Of a stretch of DNA of 64,000 bases, positions 46,064 to 55,980 are shown piece after piece. Every line of letters begins with the position of its first letter. Position 1 is the first letter of the stretch. The translations under genes were made by a program, and so were the position numbers. The DNA is from Paenibacillus psychroresistens (GTDB lineage Bacteria > Bacillota > Bacilli > Paenibacillales > NBRC-103111), in assembly GCF_009728935.1 (NCBI RefSeq), contig NZ_CP034235.1, positions 1,272,501 to 1,336,500 of the forward strand, written 5' to 3'. The notes below the pieces were generated by a model, which worked only from the letters and a program-made list of their open reading frames with translations, was not told the DNA's origin and made no database searches.

Positions 46064-47608
46064 ATGAATTATACGATTATGCTAGTTGAAGATGAACCAC
46101 CTATTCTTTATGCTATGAAGCATCTCATTGAAACGGGTAATTATGGTTTTACTGTTATTACAACTGCCCGAAATGGCAGAGATGCATTGAAAGCTTTGGA
46201 GACGCATGTTCCGGACATCATCATTACGGATATCCAAATGCCTTTTATCAATGGACTGGACTTAATAGAAGAGGTGCATCGCAGCTTTCCCGAGATTAAA
46301 TGTGTCATACTGACAGGCCATAGTGATTTTGAATATGCGCGTAAAGCGCTGCGAACCAATGCTTATGAATATTTACTGAAGCCGATTCAAGTTGATCAGC
46401 TCCGAGAGTTGTTAGAGTCTTTACGGAAAACACTGTATACAAACCAATCGCAGGTGGAGCTATCGGCTCTAAGCAATGCGATATTTTTTGAAGAAACTCC
46501 ACAGCTCAGTCGAACTGTTTTTGTGGGCAGACTGCTTGTTCCGCTGATTATTTGTGCAGGTCATTTTGCACAAGAGAGCGGGTATTCCGAGCATCCTGGG
46601 AAGACATTCTGGAATCAGTCTGAGCATCAAGCTGTCATCCAACAGTATGCGGAAACTCCTGGCATATGGGTGCTAAATGGATTTACAGCAAATGAGAAAA
46701 TAATAGTGATGAGCTTGGAGACTGCTGCTGATTTAGCGATGAATGCTTTTACTTCAAAGCTTATGCAGGAGCTCTGCAACGCGCATATTCCTCTTCAGAT
46801 AGCTTATGGAGTACCAGTTGAACAATTAGATGAACTTCCTAAGAAGCTTAAAAACCTAAGAGCAGGTTTAGCTAAGAAGGTTATTTTCGGAGCCTCAGGG
46901 ATTTTTGCTGAAGATAAAACGACGAGTAAAGTTCCTTTCGTTGTTCCGAATGACTACGAGAAAAGATTTGAATTTTTGACTCAGCACAAAAGTCTCGCTG
47001 GATTTAAAAAGGAGTTTCTGCTTTTATTGGAGGAGTGGGAATTAAATCAGTTCTCACAAGCTGTAGTTGAAGCATTGTTGCTTACTTTAACCAATAAGCT
47101 GACACAGGCCCACCTTACAGCTTCAGGAGAAGCATCCCTATTCAGCTTAGGGCTTACGGAAATAGTAGCAAGTGCCGTGAGTTATGCGAATTTAGCAGAA
47201 AGCTACTGCCGCTTCATTGATACCCTTTATGAGAATGTAGATCACACCGCAATAGATATTTCTGCTGCTGAGATAGTCGATCATATGGAGACTTATTTTC
47301 AGAATCATTTTACATCGGCCATATCCTATAAAATGTTCTACGATTTGTTTGGATTTAATGAAACCTACTTGAGTCATGTGTTTAAGCTGCAGCGCGGCAT
47401 TTCGCCGAATAAATATGTAACCAAGCTGAGAATAGAGAAAGCCAAGGAAATGATGCAGCTGCAGCCAGAAACTCCATTGAAAAAAATTGCTGCGTTAGTT
47501 GGTTATGAAGATGCCTTCTACTTCAGTAGAGTTTTTAAAGAAACAACAGGCAGCAGTCCATCTGAATTCATTAAACTCTCCATTCCCATCAAGCCTCCAG
47601 TAAAGTAG
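46064..47608 (+). CDS. YesN-type response regulator
   Basis: The protein has 514 residues. The receiver's phosphoacceptor is D56 in 'IIITDIQMPF'. A variable central region and an AraC-type output domain follow ('MFYDLFGFNETYLSHVF', 'LKKIAALVGYEDAFYFSRVF'). It is the partner of the preceding kinase and probably activates importer 3. Confidence 0.92.
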   Translation: MNYTIMLVEDEPPILYAMKHLIETGNYGFTVITTARNGRDALKALETHVPDIIITDIQMPFINGLDLIEEVHRSFPEIKCVILTGHSDFEYARKALRTNAYEYLLKPIQVDQLRELLESLRKTLYTNQSQVELSALSNAIFFEETPQLSRTVFVGRLLVPLIICAGHFAQESGYSEHPGKTFWNQSEHQAVIQQYAETPGIWVLNGFTANEKIIVMSLETAADLAMNAFTSKLMQELCNAHIPLQIAYGVPVEQLDELPKKLKNLRAGLAKKVIFGASGIFAEDKTTSKVPFVVPNDYEKRFEFLTQHKSLAGFKKEFLLLLEEWELNQFSQAVVEALLLTLTNKLTQAHLTASGEASLFSLGLTEIVASAVSYANLAESYCRFIDTLYENVDHTAIDISAAEIVDHMETYFQNHFTSAISYKMFYDLFGFNETYLSHVFKLQRGISPNKYVTKLRIEKAKEMMQLQPETPLKKIAALVGYEDAFYFSRVFKETTGSSPSEFIKLSIPIKPPVK

Positions 47609-47674
47609 CGCAAGGTTATGTTTTGTGCTACCATAAAGTAAGTAAGAATATGATTAATAGGAGGTTTTTTGGAG

Positions 47675-48241
47675 ATGGCAGTTAATTTAGCGACGAAGCT
47701 GAGAACGGGGATTTCGCCCCAGCAGTTTATGGATGGTATAGACAAGAATAGAGATGCCTTTTTGAAATGGTATGATGAATATGAGTGGGCTAATAAGGAA
47801 GACGAAGCGTTTTTCGCATCCTTGCGCAACCGTGATGATCTGCGTTGTCTTATTCTAAGTGCAGAATGGTGCGGCGATGTTGTGCGCAATGTTCCTGTGA
47901 TCTTTAGAGCGTTAGAAAACAGCGGTATTCCAACTGAAGTGTTGATTATGGAGCAGCATATTGAAACCATGGATCAATTTCTTACAGGTGGAGGCCGGGC
48001 AATTCCAATCGTCATTTTCACAGATACAAGCGGTGTAGTGCTTGGGAAATGGGGACCACGTCCAGCTAATGTACAATCCATCATGACCGAATTCAAGAAG
48101 CAAAACCCAGATCGGGAAGCAGCGGATTATCAAGAAAAAATCGCTGTAGCACGTACAGAGATGGGTAGACAATATGGCGAAGGCACAGGCTATCAAGCTG
48201 TAATTATCACCGAATTACGTGACTTGATTTCCTCGTTATAG
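47675..48241 (+). CDS. Thioredoxin-family protein lacking the second cysteine
   Basis: The protein has 188 residues. The thioredoxin-like core has 'LSAEWCGDVV'. The usual CxxC is reduced to one Cys, so it is unlikely to be a normal disulfide reductase. This type (Thioredoxin_9-like) is common in Firmicutes with unknown role. ATG 47675 is preferred (AGGAGG ten bases upstream) over TTG 47669. It is 10 bp before an MBL-fold gene. Confidence 0.8.
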   Translation: MAVNLATKLRTGISPQQFMDGIDKNRDAFLKWYDEYEWANKEDEAFFASLRNRDDLRCLILSAEWCGDVVRNVPVIFRALENSGIPTEVLIMEQHIETMDQFLTGGGRAIPIVIFTDTSGVVLGKWGPRPANVQSIMTEFKKQNPDREAADYQEKIAVARTEMGRQYGEGTGYQAVIITELRDLISSL

Positions 48242-48251
48242 GATTATTAGC

Positions 48252-48884
48252 ATGATTAGTATTGAAGCTCTTTCCTTAGGACCTCTTGAAACTAATGCTT
48301 ATTTACTGAAGGATACAGAGAGTAATAAAGCGATTATTATTGATCCAGGGATGAATCCAGCTGCGTTAATTCGGCGGATTACTGATTTGGATGTGGTGGC
48401 TATTCTGCTGACGCATGCGCATTTTGATCATATTGGCGGAGTAGATGAAATTCGCAAGCTGAAAAGCTGTCCTGTTTATATTCATGATCTCGAGGCAGAT
48501 TGGCTTACAGATGCGAAGAAGAATGGTTCGCTGCGTTGGTCGGAGGTAACTCCACCCATCGTAACGGATCCAGCAGAATTTGCACTTGCAGAGGGTATGA
48601 AGCTTGAATTGATGGGCATCAGCTTTAAAGTCTTCCATACACCAGGTCACTCGCCGGGCAGTGTAAGCTTTCTGTGGGAAAATCACCTTTTCAGCGGGGA
48701 TGTGCTTTTCAAGGCAGGCGTGGGCCGTTCGGATTTACCAGGAGGCAGCGAGCGTGTTCTATATGATTCCATTAAGACTAAATTATATAAGCTAGACGAT
48801 GCAGTTAAGGTTTATCCGGGACATGGACCACGCACGACCATAGGTTATGAGAAAGCTAATAATCCATTTGTTTCAGGAAAATAG
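48252..48884 (+). CDS. MBL-fold metallo-hydrolase (glyoxalase II-like)
   Basis: The protein has 210 residues with the metal-binding motif 'THAHFDH' (H55, H57, D59, H60). The further ligands lie in 'HTPGHSPGS', 'FSGDVLF' and 'VYPGHGP'. Proteins of this size are glyoxalase II-like hydrolases of thioesters or related compounds. It follows the thioredoxin-like gene and a terminator follows it. Confidence 0.9.
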   Translation: MISIEALSLGPLETNAYLLKDTESNKAIIIDPGMNPAALIRRITDLDVVAILLTHAHFDHIGGVDEIRKLKSCPVYIHDLEADWLTDAKKNGSLRWSEVTPPIVTDPAEFALAEGMKLELMGISFKVFHTPGHSPGSVSFLWENHLFSGDVLFKAGVGRSDLPGGSERVLYDSIKTKLYKLDDAVKVYPGHGPRTTIGYEKANNPFVSGK

Positions 48885-48913
48885 CATGAATGGGAACCAT
48901 AATTATCTAAAAC

Positions 48914-48947
48914 ACAAGCTGACGGATAACCGCGGCTTGTTTTTTTC
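48914..48947 (+). terminator. Intrinsic terminator after the MBL gene
   Basis: ACAAGC (48914-48919) pairs with GCTTGT (48935-48940) with an inner CGG/CCG, followed by TTTTTTT. Confidence 0.85.
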
Positions 48948-49023
48948 TGTACGCTTCAATCCAAATAAAAAAATACCGATATACTAGGAATAGCTTATTT
49001 TTAAACAGAGAGGGTTTTTTAAA

Positions 49024-51396
49024 GTGGAACATATGCATGGTTCGTATGATTGGATACTGGTTATATTCTCATATATTGTTGCTGTTGTGGCTTCATACAC
49101 GGCTCTAGATTTGGCAGGGAGGGTAAGCAGGTCATCTGGGGGAAGGCGATTGTTCTGGCTCCTGTTTGGGACTGTCATTATGGGGATGGGCATATGGTCG
49201 ATGCATTTTGTAGGGATGCTCGCTTTTTCACTGCCTATGCAGGTGGCTTATGACCTTATGCCTGTTCTGCTGTCTGTATTGGCGGCCTTGGTTGCGTCGT
49301 TCACTGCACTTTTCGTCGTTGGCCGAAATCAACTAAGCTTGCTTCGGCTGCTTATTGGCGGGTTGCTGCTAGCTGTAGGCATTTCAGCTATGCATTACAT
49401 CGGAATGTCTGCCATGCTGGTTGATATTACATACGATCCTTTATACTTCTCATTTTCCATCATAATCGCAATTATCGCCTCGATTGCGGCGTTATGGTTA
49501 GCGTTTTATTTTCGCAAGGGTGGAGAACGTGGTGAGGTTTGGAAAAAAGCTGGAAGTGGTTTGATTATGGGTGCCGCGATCGTGGGCATGCATTATATGG
49601 GGATGAAAGCTGCTAATTTCCAGATGGGTGAGAAAGCTGCAATTTCCTCAGGTATGGTTCTGGATCAGAAATGGCTGGCTTATTTCATATCAGGTGGTAC
49701 TTTATATATTCTTGGATTATCGTTGCTCGGGATATTCATTTCCAAGCGGCTCTCGCAAAAGGATTCAGAAATTGAGCAAAAAACCAATGAAATCTACCTA
49801 AAAAACCAAGAGCTGCTAGAATTGAATGATAATTTGGAAGAGTTGGTTGCAGAAAGAACAGATCAGCTTGAGAGGGCCCGTGATGAAGCTATTAAGGCAA
49901 ATATGATTAAAAGCCAATTTCTGGCTAATATGAGCCATGAGCTGAGGACGCCTTTGAATGCCATTATTGGGTATAGTGAAATGCTGATGGAAGAAGCTGA
50001 AGAACTTGGCGAGATCGTTTTTGTGGAGGATCTAGGTAAAATCAGCAAATCAGGTAAAAATCTGCTTGCGCTCATCAACGATATTCTCGATATCTCAAAG
50101 ATCGAAGCAGGTAAGATGGAGGTTTATTTTGAGACATGTGGTTTGGAAAGCATAATAGAGGATGTGAGGACTACCGTCAAGCCGCTTATGGAGGCGAACG
50201 GGAATCAGCTGGAAATCCACACATTGGATGGTGAGATCACTACTGATGTGACGAAGCTGCGTCAAATTCTGTTGAACTTACTCAGTAATGCAAGTAAGTT
50301 TACTAAAAACGGTACAATTGTATTCGACATATCTCAACAAATAAGGAATGATAAGATTGGCTACTGCTTTAGTGTGAAGGATTCAGGAATTGGCATGTCA
50401 GCCGAGCAGGTTGAGAAGCTGTTTCAACCCTTCACACAAGCGGATTCTTCAACAACTCGCAATTATGGAGGCACCGGTCTTGGGCTTGCAATCAGCCAAC
50501 GCTTTTGCAGTATCATGGGTGGCGATATTTATGTTGAAAGCGAGCTTGGTTCGGGTAGTACATTTACTTGCTGGCTGCCAACAGATTCACCTGAGCAGAG
50601 TTTGATTACGAATCCACCTGCAGCTAATCGTAAAAATTCGGAGGAAATCAGTCAGGCTAGCATTCTTATCATTGATGACGACTCATCTAATCACCAATTA
50701 ATGCGGAGGTATCTTGCTAAAGAAGGATGGACATTGGCATTTGCCGACAGCGGCCAGGAAGGGCTCAGACTTGCAAAAAAGCTTCACCCGGAAGTAATCT
50801 GTTTGGATATTCTGATGCCTAGCATGGACGGGTGGAGTGTTTTGTCCGCATTGAAGAGTGATCCGGAGCTGGAGGATATACCCGTTGTTATCTTGTCCAT
50901 GACAGATGATAAACAAATGGGCTTCGCGCTTGGTGCTTCTGAATTTCTCACAAAACCAGTGCCGCGTGAGCGTTTGGTCGTCGTGATGGACAAGTACATC
51001 TTACATCGAACGGATCACTCCGTTCTGGTTATCGAGGACGATGTAATGACAAGCGAGATGATGGCCAAGCTGCTGCACAAAGAAGGGTATAAAGTTACTC
51101 AAGCCGCAAACGGCAGGGTTGCTCTGGAGGAAGTGGCAAGGGAAATACCTCAATTGATTTTGCTTGATTTAATGATGCCGGAGATGGATGGCTTTCAATT
51201 TGTTGCAGAATTGCGCAAGCATGAGGCATGGAGCGCTATTCCTATTGTTGTTCTGACTGCCAAAACGATTACGTCGGAAGACCAAATGAAATTAAACGGT
51301 TATGTAAAAGGTGTCATTCAAAAAGGCTCGTTTGATCACAAATCATTATTGGCAGAAATTCACCGGTTGATTACCGTTGCTATAGAAGGAGTTTGA
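49024..51396 (+). CDS. MHYT-domain hybrid histidine kinase with two receiver domains
   Basis: The protein has 790 residues. The N-terminal ~240 residues form a seven-helix MHYT membrane sensor with three MH(Y/F)xGM motifs, which are proposed to bind metal and sense a diatomic gas or redox signal. A coiled coil follows, then HisKA ('NMSHELRTP', H305), HATPase_c ('GGTGLGLAIS'), and two receivers (D595 and D715). The start is GTG 49024; GAGAGGG lies nine bases upstream. It leads a three-gene signalling operon. Confidence 0.93.
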   Translation: MEHMHGSYDWILVIFSYIVAVVASYTALDLAGRVSRSSGGRRLFWLLFGTVIMGMGIWSMHFVGMLAFSLPMQVAYDLMPVLLSVLAALVASFTALFVVGRNQLSLLRLLIGGLLLAVGISAMHYIGMSAMLVDITYDPLYFSFSIIIAIIASIAALWLAFYFRKGGERGEVWKKAGSGLIMGAAIVGMHYMGMKAANFQMGEKAAISSGMVLDQKWLAYFISGGTLYILGLSLLGIFISKRLSQKDSEIEQKTNEIYLKNQELLELNDNLEELVAERTDQLERARDEAIKANMIKSQFLANMSHELRTPLNAIIGYSEMLMEEAEELGEIVFVEDLGKISKSGKNLLALINDILDISKIEAGKMEVYFETCGLESIIEDVRTTVKPLMEANGNQLEIHTLDGEITTDVTKLRQILLNLLSNASKFTKNGTIVFDISQQIRNDKIGYCFSVKDSGIGMSAEQVEKLFQPFTQADSSTTRNYGGTGLGLAISQRFCSIMGGDIYVESELGSGSTFTCWLPTDSPEQSLITNPPAANRKNSEEISQASILIIDDDSSNHQLMRRYLAKEGWTLAFADSGQEGLRLAKKLHPEVICLDILMPSMDGWSVLSALKSDPELEDIPVVILSMTDDKQMGFALGASEFLTKPVPRERLVVVMDKYILHRTDHSVLVIEDDVMTSEMMAKLLHKEGYKVTQAANGRVALEEVAREIPQLILLDLMMPEMDGFQFVAELRKHEAWSAIPIVVLTAKTITSEDQMKLNGYVKGVIQKGSFDHKSLLAEIHRLITVAIEGV

Positions 51397-51400
51397 TTAA

Positions 51401-51778
51401 ATGCCTACCATTCTTCTGGTCGAAGATAATGAAATGAATCGGGACATGCTTTCTCGGCGGTTAGAGCGCAAAGGATTTCGTGTTTTAACGGCTGAGGACG
51501 GCCAACTAGGTGTTGATCTGGCCATACAGGAGCTACCAGATTTGATATTGATGGATATGAGTTTACCTGTTCTAGACGGTTGGGGGGCAACCCGTTTGCT
51601 CAAGAGCACGGCTGACACGAAGCATATTCCGGTCATTGCCTTGACAGCTCATGCAATGGCTAAGGATGAAGCCGAGGCTTATCAAGCAGGGTGTGATGAT
51701 TTCGATACCAAGCCGGTTGAACTAAGTCGGCTGCTTGCGAAGATAGCCGCAGCGTTAGATAAGAGTAAGAGCAATTAA
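51401..51778 (+). CDS. Single-domain response regulator (CheY-like)
   Basis: The protein has 125 residues and consists of one receiver domain ('MPTILLVEDNEMNRDML', phosphoacceptor Asp in 'LILMDMSLP'). It starts 4 bp after the hybrid kinase gene and is likely a phosphorelay partner. Confidence 0.92.
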   Translation: MPTILLVEDNEMNRDMLSRRLERKGFRVLTAEDGQLGVDLAIQELPDLILMDMSLPVLDGWGATRLLKSTADTKHIPVIALTAHAMAKDEAEAYQAGCDDFDTKPVELSRLLAKIAAALDKSKSN

Positions 51779-51803
51779 ATGCAATAATAATGGAGTGAAA
51801 TAT

Positions 51804-52856
51804 ATGGATGAGACCGGGCTAAAGCTCGCGAAGATACTGATTGTCGATGATCAGGAATACAATATTAGTCTCTTGGAACGAATTCTAAGACGAGCAGAAT
51901 TCAAGCATTTGTTCAGTACTATGAATCCCCACCTGGTTGAAAATATGTTGGTGGAGATTGAACCCGATATTATTTTGCTAGATTTACATATGCCGGGTAT
52001 GGATGGTCTGCAGGTGCTGAAGCTGATACGTGAACGAAGTGGGGAAGACAGTTATTTGCCAGTGTTAGTGCTTACTGCTGATATGACTCCTGAGGCCAAG
52101 CAGCAGGTGCTTCAAGCAGGAGCGAATGATTTTTTAACAAAACCTTTTGATAGAACGGAGGTCATTCTCCGTATTCATAATTTATTGAAAACACGATTCC
52201 TTCATTTAGAGCTCCAACAGTATAATAGCAAATTAGAGGAGAGAGTAAAGGAGCGAACAGAGGAATTAGAAAAGGCAAAATTTGAAATTCTACAGCTTCT
52301 CGGGCGCGCATCGGAATATCGCGATGATATGACAGGTCAGCATACACAACGGGTAGGACATTTGTCTGGCTTGATCGCAGGTCGTCTAGGACTCTCGGAA
52401 CAACTAATTAACATGATTCGAATGGCGGCACCGCTTCACGATATCGGAAAAATTGGCATTCCGGATGAGCTATTGCTGAAACCGGGACGGTTTGAACCGC
52501 ACGAATTCGAACGGATGAAAACACATACGACGATCGGTGCCAATATTCTGGAAGGCAGCTTCTTCACAATTTTGAAATTGGCAGGAGTTATTGCCCAAGC
52601 CCATCATGAGAAATGGGATGGCACTGGTTATCCTCAAGCGTTGAAGGGAGAAGAGATTCCCATTGAAGCGCGTATCGTAGCACTTGCTGATTTCTATGAT
52701 GCTTTAACCCATGAACGACCATACAAAAGAGCTTGGACCCCACAGGAAGCGCTCGATGAGGTGGTAGAGCAGCGCGGCATTCATTTTGACCCGCAGCTTG
52801 TGGATATATTTATTGAAATGTTTAACGAAAACAGTATTTCGGAAAATCCCTTGTAA
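51804..52856 (+). CDS. HD-GYP response regulator (RpfG-type c-di-GMP phosphodiesterase)
   Basis: ATG 51804 has GGAG eight bases upstream; a GTG at 51795 lies on the site itself. A receiver (D60) is joined by a coiled coil to an HD-GYP domain. The catalytic residues are complete: H180, H212-D213 in 'LHDIGKIG', H241, H267-H268 in 'AHHEKWDGTGYP' (G275-Y276-P277). HD-GYP domains linearise cyclic di-GMP. The hybrid kinase and CheY-like protein upstream probably control it. Confidence 0.92.
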   Translation: MDETGLKLAKILIVDDQEYNISLLERILRRAEFKHLFSTMNPHLVENMLVEIEPDIILLDLHMPGMDGLQVLKLIRERSGEDSYLPVLVLTADMTPEAKQQVLQAGANDFLTKPFDRTEVILRIHNLLKTRFLHLELQQYNSKLEERVKERTEELEKAKFEILQLLGRASEYRDDMTGQHTQRVGHLSGLIAGRLGLSEQLINMIRMAAPLHDIGKIGIPDELLLKPGRFEPHEFERMKTHTTIGANILEGSFFTILKLAGVIAQAHHEKWDGTGYPQALKGEEIPIEARIVALADFYDALTHERPYKRAWTPQEALDEVVEQRGIHFDPQLVDIFIEMFNENSISENPL

Positions 52857-52896
52857 ATCGTTAGCAGTCACAGGCTCTGCTGCACTCGCGATAAAG

Positions 52897-52926
52897 AACC
52901 TCAATCGGCTGGTTGAGGTTTTTTAT
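52897..52926. terminator. Terminator between convergent genes
   Basis: AACCTCAA (52897-52904) pairs with TTGAGGTT (52913-52920), followed by TTTT. The + strand use is clear; the minus strand use is weaker. Confidence 0.8.
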
Positions 52927-53395
52927 TATTTTTAACATTAAAATACCAAATATATCCTAAATCAGATATATAAAAGACAAATAACAAAACGAGCCAGCCA
53001 TAATACCAAGTGAAGTTTATATATTCGATCAGATCCGTATATTTTTCTATGATTGATTCAGCAATCGTTAGCAAAGAGGTCCAAAGCACATAATACCCGA
53101 CTCGGATAATCCGTTTGGAGCTTCTAGGGAAATAGTGTATAAAGAACACACAAATCACTGGATTAACGAGATATTCCAAGGTAAAGCTGGATTTTAGCGC
53201 ATTTGGAAAAAAACGTACTGGGTATTCGATTAAATTTAATTCAACCACAGCTAACCCTACTGGCCAAGTGAAAACCTGCACGAACAGGAAGACATAAAGA
53301 GCCTCTTTAATCTGCCTTTTAGGTATAAGAATCAATAGAGCGGATATGAATAATACCCAAAATCCGATCAGTAACCAATATTCAAGCTTGATAAT
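52901..53395 (-). CDS. CBO0543-type membrane protein, probable ATT start
   Basis: This small membrane protein of unknown function resembles the CBO0543 family. The conventional start TTG 53335 would omit the first membrane helix, 'EYWLLIGFWVLFIS', which the family carries and which reads in frame upstream. No ATG, GTG or TTG lies in that extension. ATT at 53395, six bases after GGAG (53402-53405), is the best candidate; ATC 53392 is the alternative. About 164 residues with five or so membrane segments would result. A mutated start is also possible. Confidence 0.6.
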   Translation of the reverse strand: MIKLEYWLLIGFWVLFISALLILIPKRQIKEALYVFLFVQVFTWPVGLAVVELNLIEYPVRFFPNALKSSFTLEYLVNPVICVFFIHYFPRSSKRIIRVGYYVLWTSLLTIAESIIEKYTDLIEYINFTWYYGWLVLLFVFYISDLGYIWYFNVKNNKKPQPAD

Positions 53396-53508
53396 AACCC
53401 ACTCCGATTTCTAGAATTTATTTCCATAGTAGTTTAACCGAATTGAATAGAAATATGTAAACAACAGGAATCGGCTATTTAAAAAATTATCTTTTGCATT
53501 TATTGCAC

Positions 53509-53537
53509 TTTACAGACTTAAGTATGCGATCTATTAT
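53509..53537 (+). promoter_or_regulatory. Promoter of the AraC-esterase operon
   Basis: TTTACA (53509-53514), 17-bp spacer, TATTAT (53532-53537). The gene starts 42 bp further. Confidence 0.6.
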
Positions 53538-53578
53538 GAAGAAGAAAGCAGCGGTTTATAGAGAAGGACAGTGAAGAA

Positions 53579-54469
53579 ATGCAGCGTATCGCATGGGATT
53601 TGTTGAACCCAATTGTCAACTATGCAAATATCTTACAATGCGAACCGAGCTTTCAATTCGGACCTCGAACGATTTCCAATCATCAGTTCATTTATGTATC
53701 CAAAGGAAGCGGAAACGTGGAGATTGAAACGCGTGAATATAGTGCTGGAAAAGGGGATCTCTTCTACTATGGACCTGAGGTTATTCATACTTTTAAAGCG
53801 GATCAATTGGACCCTTTTGAATTGTATGGGGTTCATTTCACTTGGCATGATAAGCTTACAGCAGTTAAAGCACCACAATCGATAATTGATGTTTCGCGAC
53901 GAACTACATCCACATCAGCTTTGCAGAATTTAATGGTAATCGGAGACAAAGGGCTTGATGAGCTGAAAATTGGCGATCAAATAAATGTCTATGGGACAGG
54001 CATCGCGGAGTTGCTGTTAGATATCATTAAACAATTCCGAAATGATAGTGAAAAAAGCAGCATTGCAAATCGTGGACTTTTTCTGCATCTGTTATTGCTG
54101 CTGCATCGGCATACCCATACGGTTGCGCCAAGCTTTTCTCCATTTGTAAAGCTTCTGTTTGATGTGAAGATCAAGCTTGAATCGACAGCCTTGCTTCCTT
54201 ATTCACGTAAATGGTTAACCGAGTGGAGCGGATATAACGAAGATTATTTATCTCGTTGCTTTCATGAGCAATTTGGCATTCCGCCTCATCAGTATCATTT
54301 GCTGCAAAAAATCAGCAAAGCTAAAGAATTGCTAGAGCATAGTGATTTTACAGTCAGCCTCATAGCTGAACAGCTGAGTTTAAGCTCTGTGCATTATTTT
54401 TGTCGATTATTCAAGAATCAAACCACCTATACACCGCTTGGCTACCGAAAAATGTGCAGAATGGTATAA
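53579..54469 (+). CDS. AraC-family transcriptional regulator
   Basis: The protein has 296 residues. A cupin N-terminus ('YYGPEVIHTF') and a C-terminal AraC DNA-binding domain ('WSGYNEDYLSRCFHEQFG', 'VSLIAEQLSLSSVHYFCRLF') are visible. The sialate O-acetylesterase-like gene begins 36 bp later, so the two probably form an operon. Confidence 0.9.
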   Translation: MQRIAWDLLNPIVNYANILQCEPSFQFGPRTISNHQFIYVSKGSGNVEIETREYSAGKGDLFYYGPEVIHTFKADQLDPFELYGVHFTWHDKLTAVKAPQSIIDVSRRTTSTSALQNLMVIGDKGLDELKIGDQINVYGTGIAELLLDIIKQFRNDSEKSSIANRGLFLHLLLLLHRHTHTVAPSFSPFVKLLFDVKIKLESTALLPYSRKWLTEWSGYNEDYLSRCFHEQFGIPPHQYHLLQKISKAKELLEHSDFTVSLIAEQLSLSSVHYFCRLFKNQTTYTPLGYRKMCRMV

Positions 54470-54505
54470 AATATAAACAATCACGATTCAGAGAGGAACT
54501 ACGAA

Positions 54506-55882
54506 ATGAAGCCATTATTTGCAGGAGTAACTATCGTTGATGGACCAGAGGATTGGCAGATTATTCAGCGAGATAAACAAGGATTTGGTAGTCTGAGTCT
54601 TATAGGGACTTGGGAAACTCAGGAGCAGGAATTTTCAATTCAAGCGCGTTTAGTAAATGAAAGTAATCAAATGCCTGTAACAAACTATCTAGACTGGCAA
54701 ACCGCTGCGCTCGATACGGTGAACAAGCAGTTTAGAATCACTTTGAACCAGATCCCTCAAGGTGGTTTATATCGAATTGAAACACGGATAAGACGTCCAA
54801 ATGCTCTTGATGCTAGAGCTATGCGTGGAGACTGTATTCATCATATTGGCATCGGAGATTTGTATATTATTGCTGGACAAAGCAACGCTTCAGGTACTGG
54901 GAAAGGTGAAGTAGAGGATGGTCCGATGCTTGGTGTGCATATGTTTGCCAATGATGAGCGATGGAAGCTAGGCAGTCATCCACTTGAGGATGCAACGAAC
55001 ACCCTTCATCCGATTACGATAACCAGCGTATTTCACGGGCACAGTCCGTGGATTGCATTTGCCAAAGCTATTTTTCTCAAAACAAGTGTGCCTATTGGTT
55101 TAATTCCGACTGCTCTTGGAGGAAGCCCGATTTCGATGTGGATTCATGGTGAAGACTGTTCAGGTGTGCTGTTTGATAATATGGCGGAGATGCTGGAGAA
55201 AGCAGGCGGTAAAGCAGCTGGCCTAGTTTGGCATCAGGGAGAATCGGATACTTCAACGAGTGGATTAAAAGAGTATAAGCATCGTTTTCAACAATTTGTT
55301 GCGGAAACACGTAAGCTTTTACAGGATGATGCATTCCCAATATTTACTGCACAGCTCAATGGAGTCGTCTCACCAAATGCGGATGATTTTGCGTGGAGTG
55401 AAATGAGGCAGATTCAACGTGAACTATCTCTAGAGCTGGGGCGAGTTTACTTGATCGTCACGATTGGCCTCGGCATGTCGGATGAAATTCATAATAGCTC
55501 CTTGTCCAATGTTGTAATTGGCCAGCGGTATGCATCGGCAGCACTTGAACATGTTTATGGATTGCCAATTAGCTCAAGCTTTCCAGATCTAGTTGCTGCA
55601 GCTTTTGTGGATGAGGATAAAAGGCAGCTTCAATTGCAGTTTGCTCATGTTGGAGGAGATTGGACACCTCATCGCGCTATAACGGATTTTAGAGTGGAGG
55701 ATGAGCTCGGTCATCTCGATATAGATCTGGTTAAACTCTTAGATGCAGGGATAGTACATCTTAATTTGCAGCGAGAACCACAGGGAATTACCAAGGTTAC
55801 GGGGCTATATGGAGCTAATCCTAGGGTTAGTCTGTTGGATGATAATTGTCGGGGGATTACTCCATTTATTGTTCGAATTTAA
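54506..55882 (+). CDS. Sialate O-acetylesterase-like (SGNH) esterase
   Basis: The protein has 458 residues with no signal peptide. The block-I motif 'IIAGQSNASG' supplies the catalytic S126, and 'VWHQGESD' is the second conserved block of the SASA family. The N- and C-terminal beta domains look complete. It probably removes acetyl groups from sugars. It is transcribed with the AraC gene. Confidence 0.88.
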   Translation: MKPLFAGVTIVDGPEDWQIIQRDKQGFGSLSLIGTWETQEQEFSIQARLVNESNQMPVTNYLDWQTAALDTVNKQFRITLNQIPQGGLYRIETRIRRPNALDARAMRGDCIHHIGIGDLYIIAGQSNASGTGKGEVEDGPMLGVHMFANDERWKLGSHPLEDATNTLHPITITSVFHGHSPWIAFAKAIFLKTSVPIGLIPTALGGSPISMWIHGEDCSGVLFDNMAEMLEKAGGKAAGLVWHQGESDTSTSGLKEYKHRFQQFVAETRKLLQDDAFPIFTAQLNGVVSPNADDFAWSEMRQIQRELSLELGRVYLIVTIGLGMSDEIHNSSLSNVVIGQRYASAALEHVYGLPISSSFPDLVAAAFVDEDKRQLQLQFAHVGGDWTPHRAITDFRVEDELGHLDIDLVKLLDAGIVHLNLQREPQGITKVTGLYGANPRVSLLDDNCRGITPFIVRI

Positions 55883-55902
55883 TAGTGTAAGTAATAAAAA
55901 TA

Positions 55903-55942
55903 AACGCAGCCTGCGGAATGTTTTCCGCGAGCTGCGTTTTTT
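55903..55942. terminator. Terminator between convergent genes
   Basis: AACGCAGC (55903-55910) pairs with GCTGCGTT (55931-55938) with a further inner GCGGAA/TTCCGC pairing, then TTTT. Confidence 0.85.
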
Positions 55943-55980
55943 AGGATCTCAAATCATGAAGTAATGCCAGAAACCAGAAG

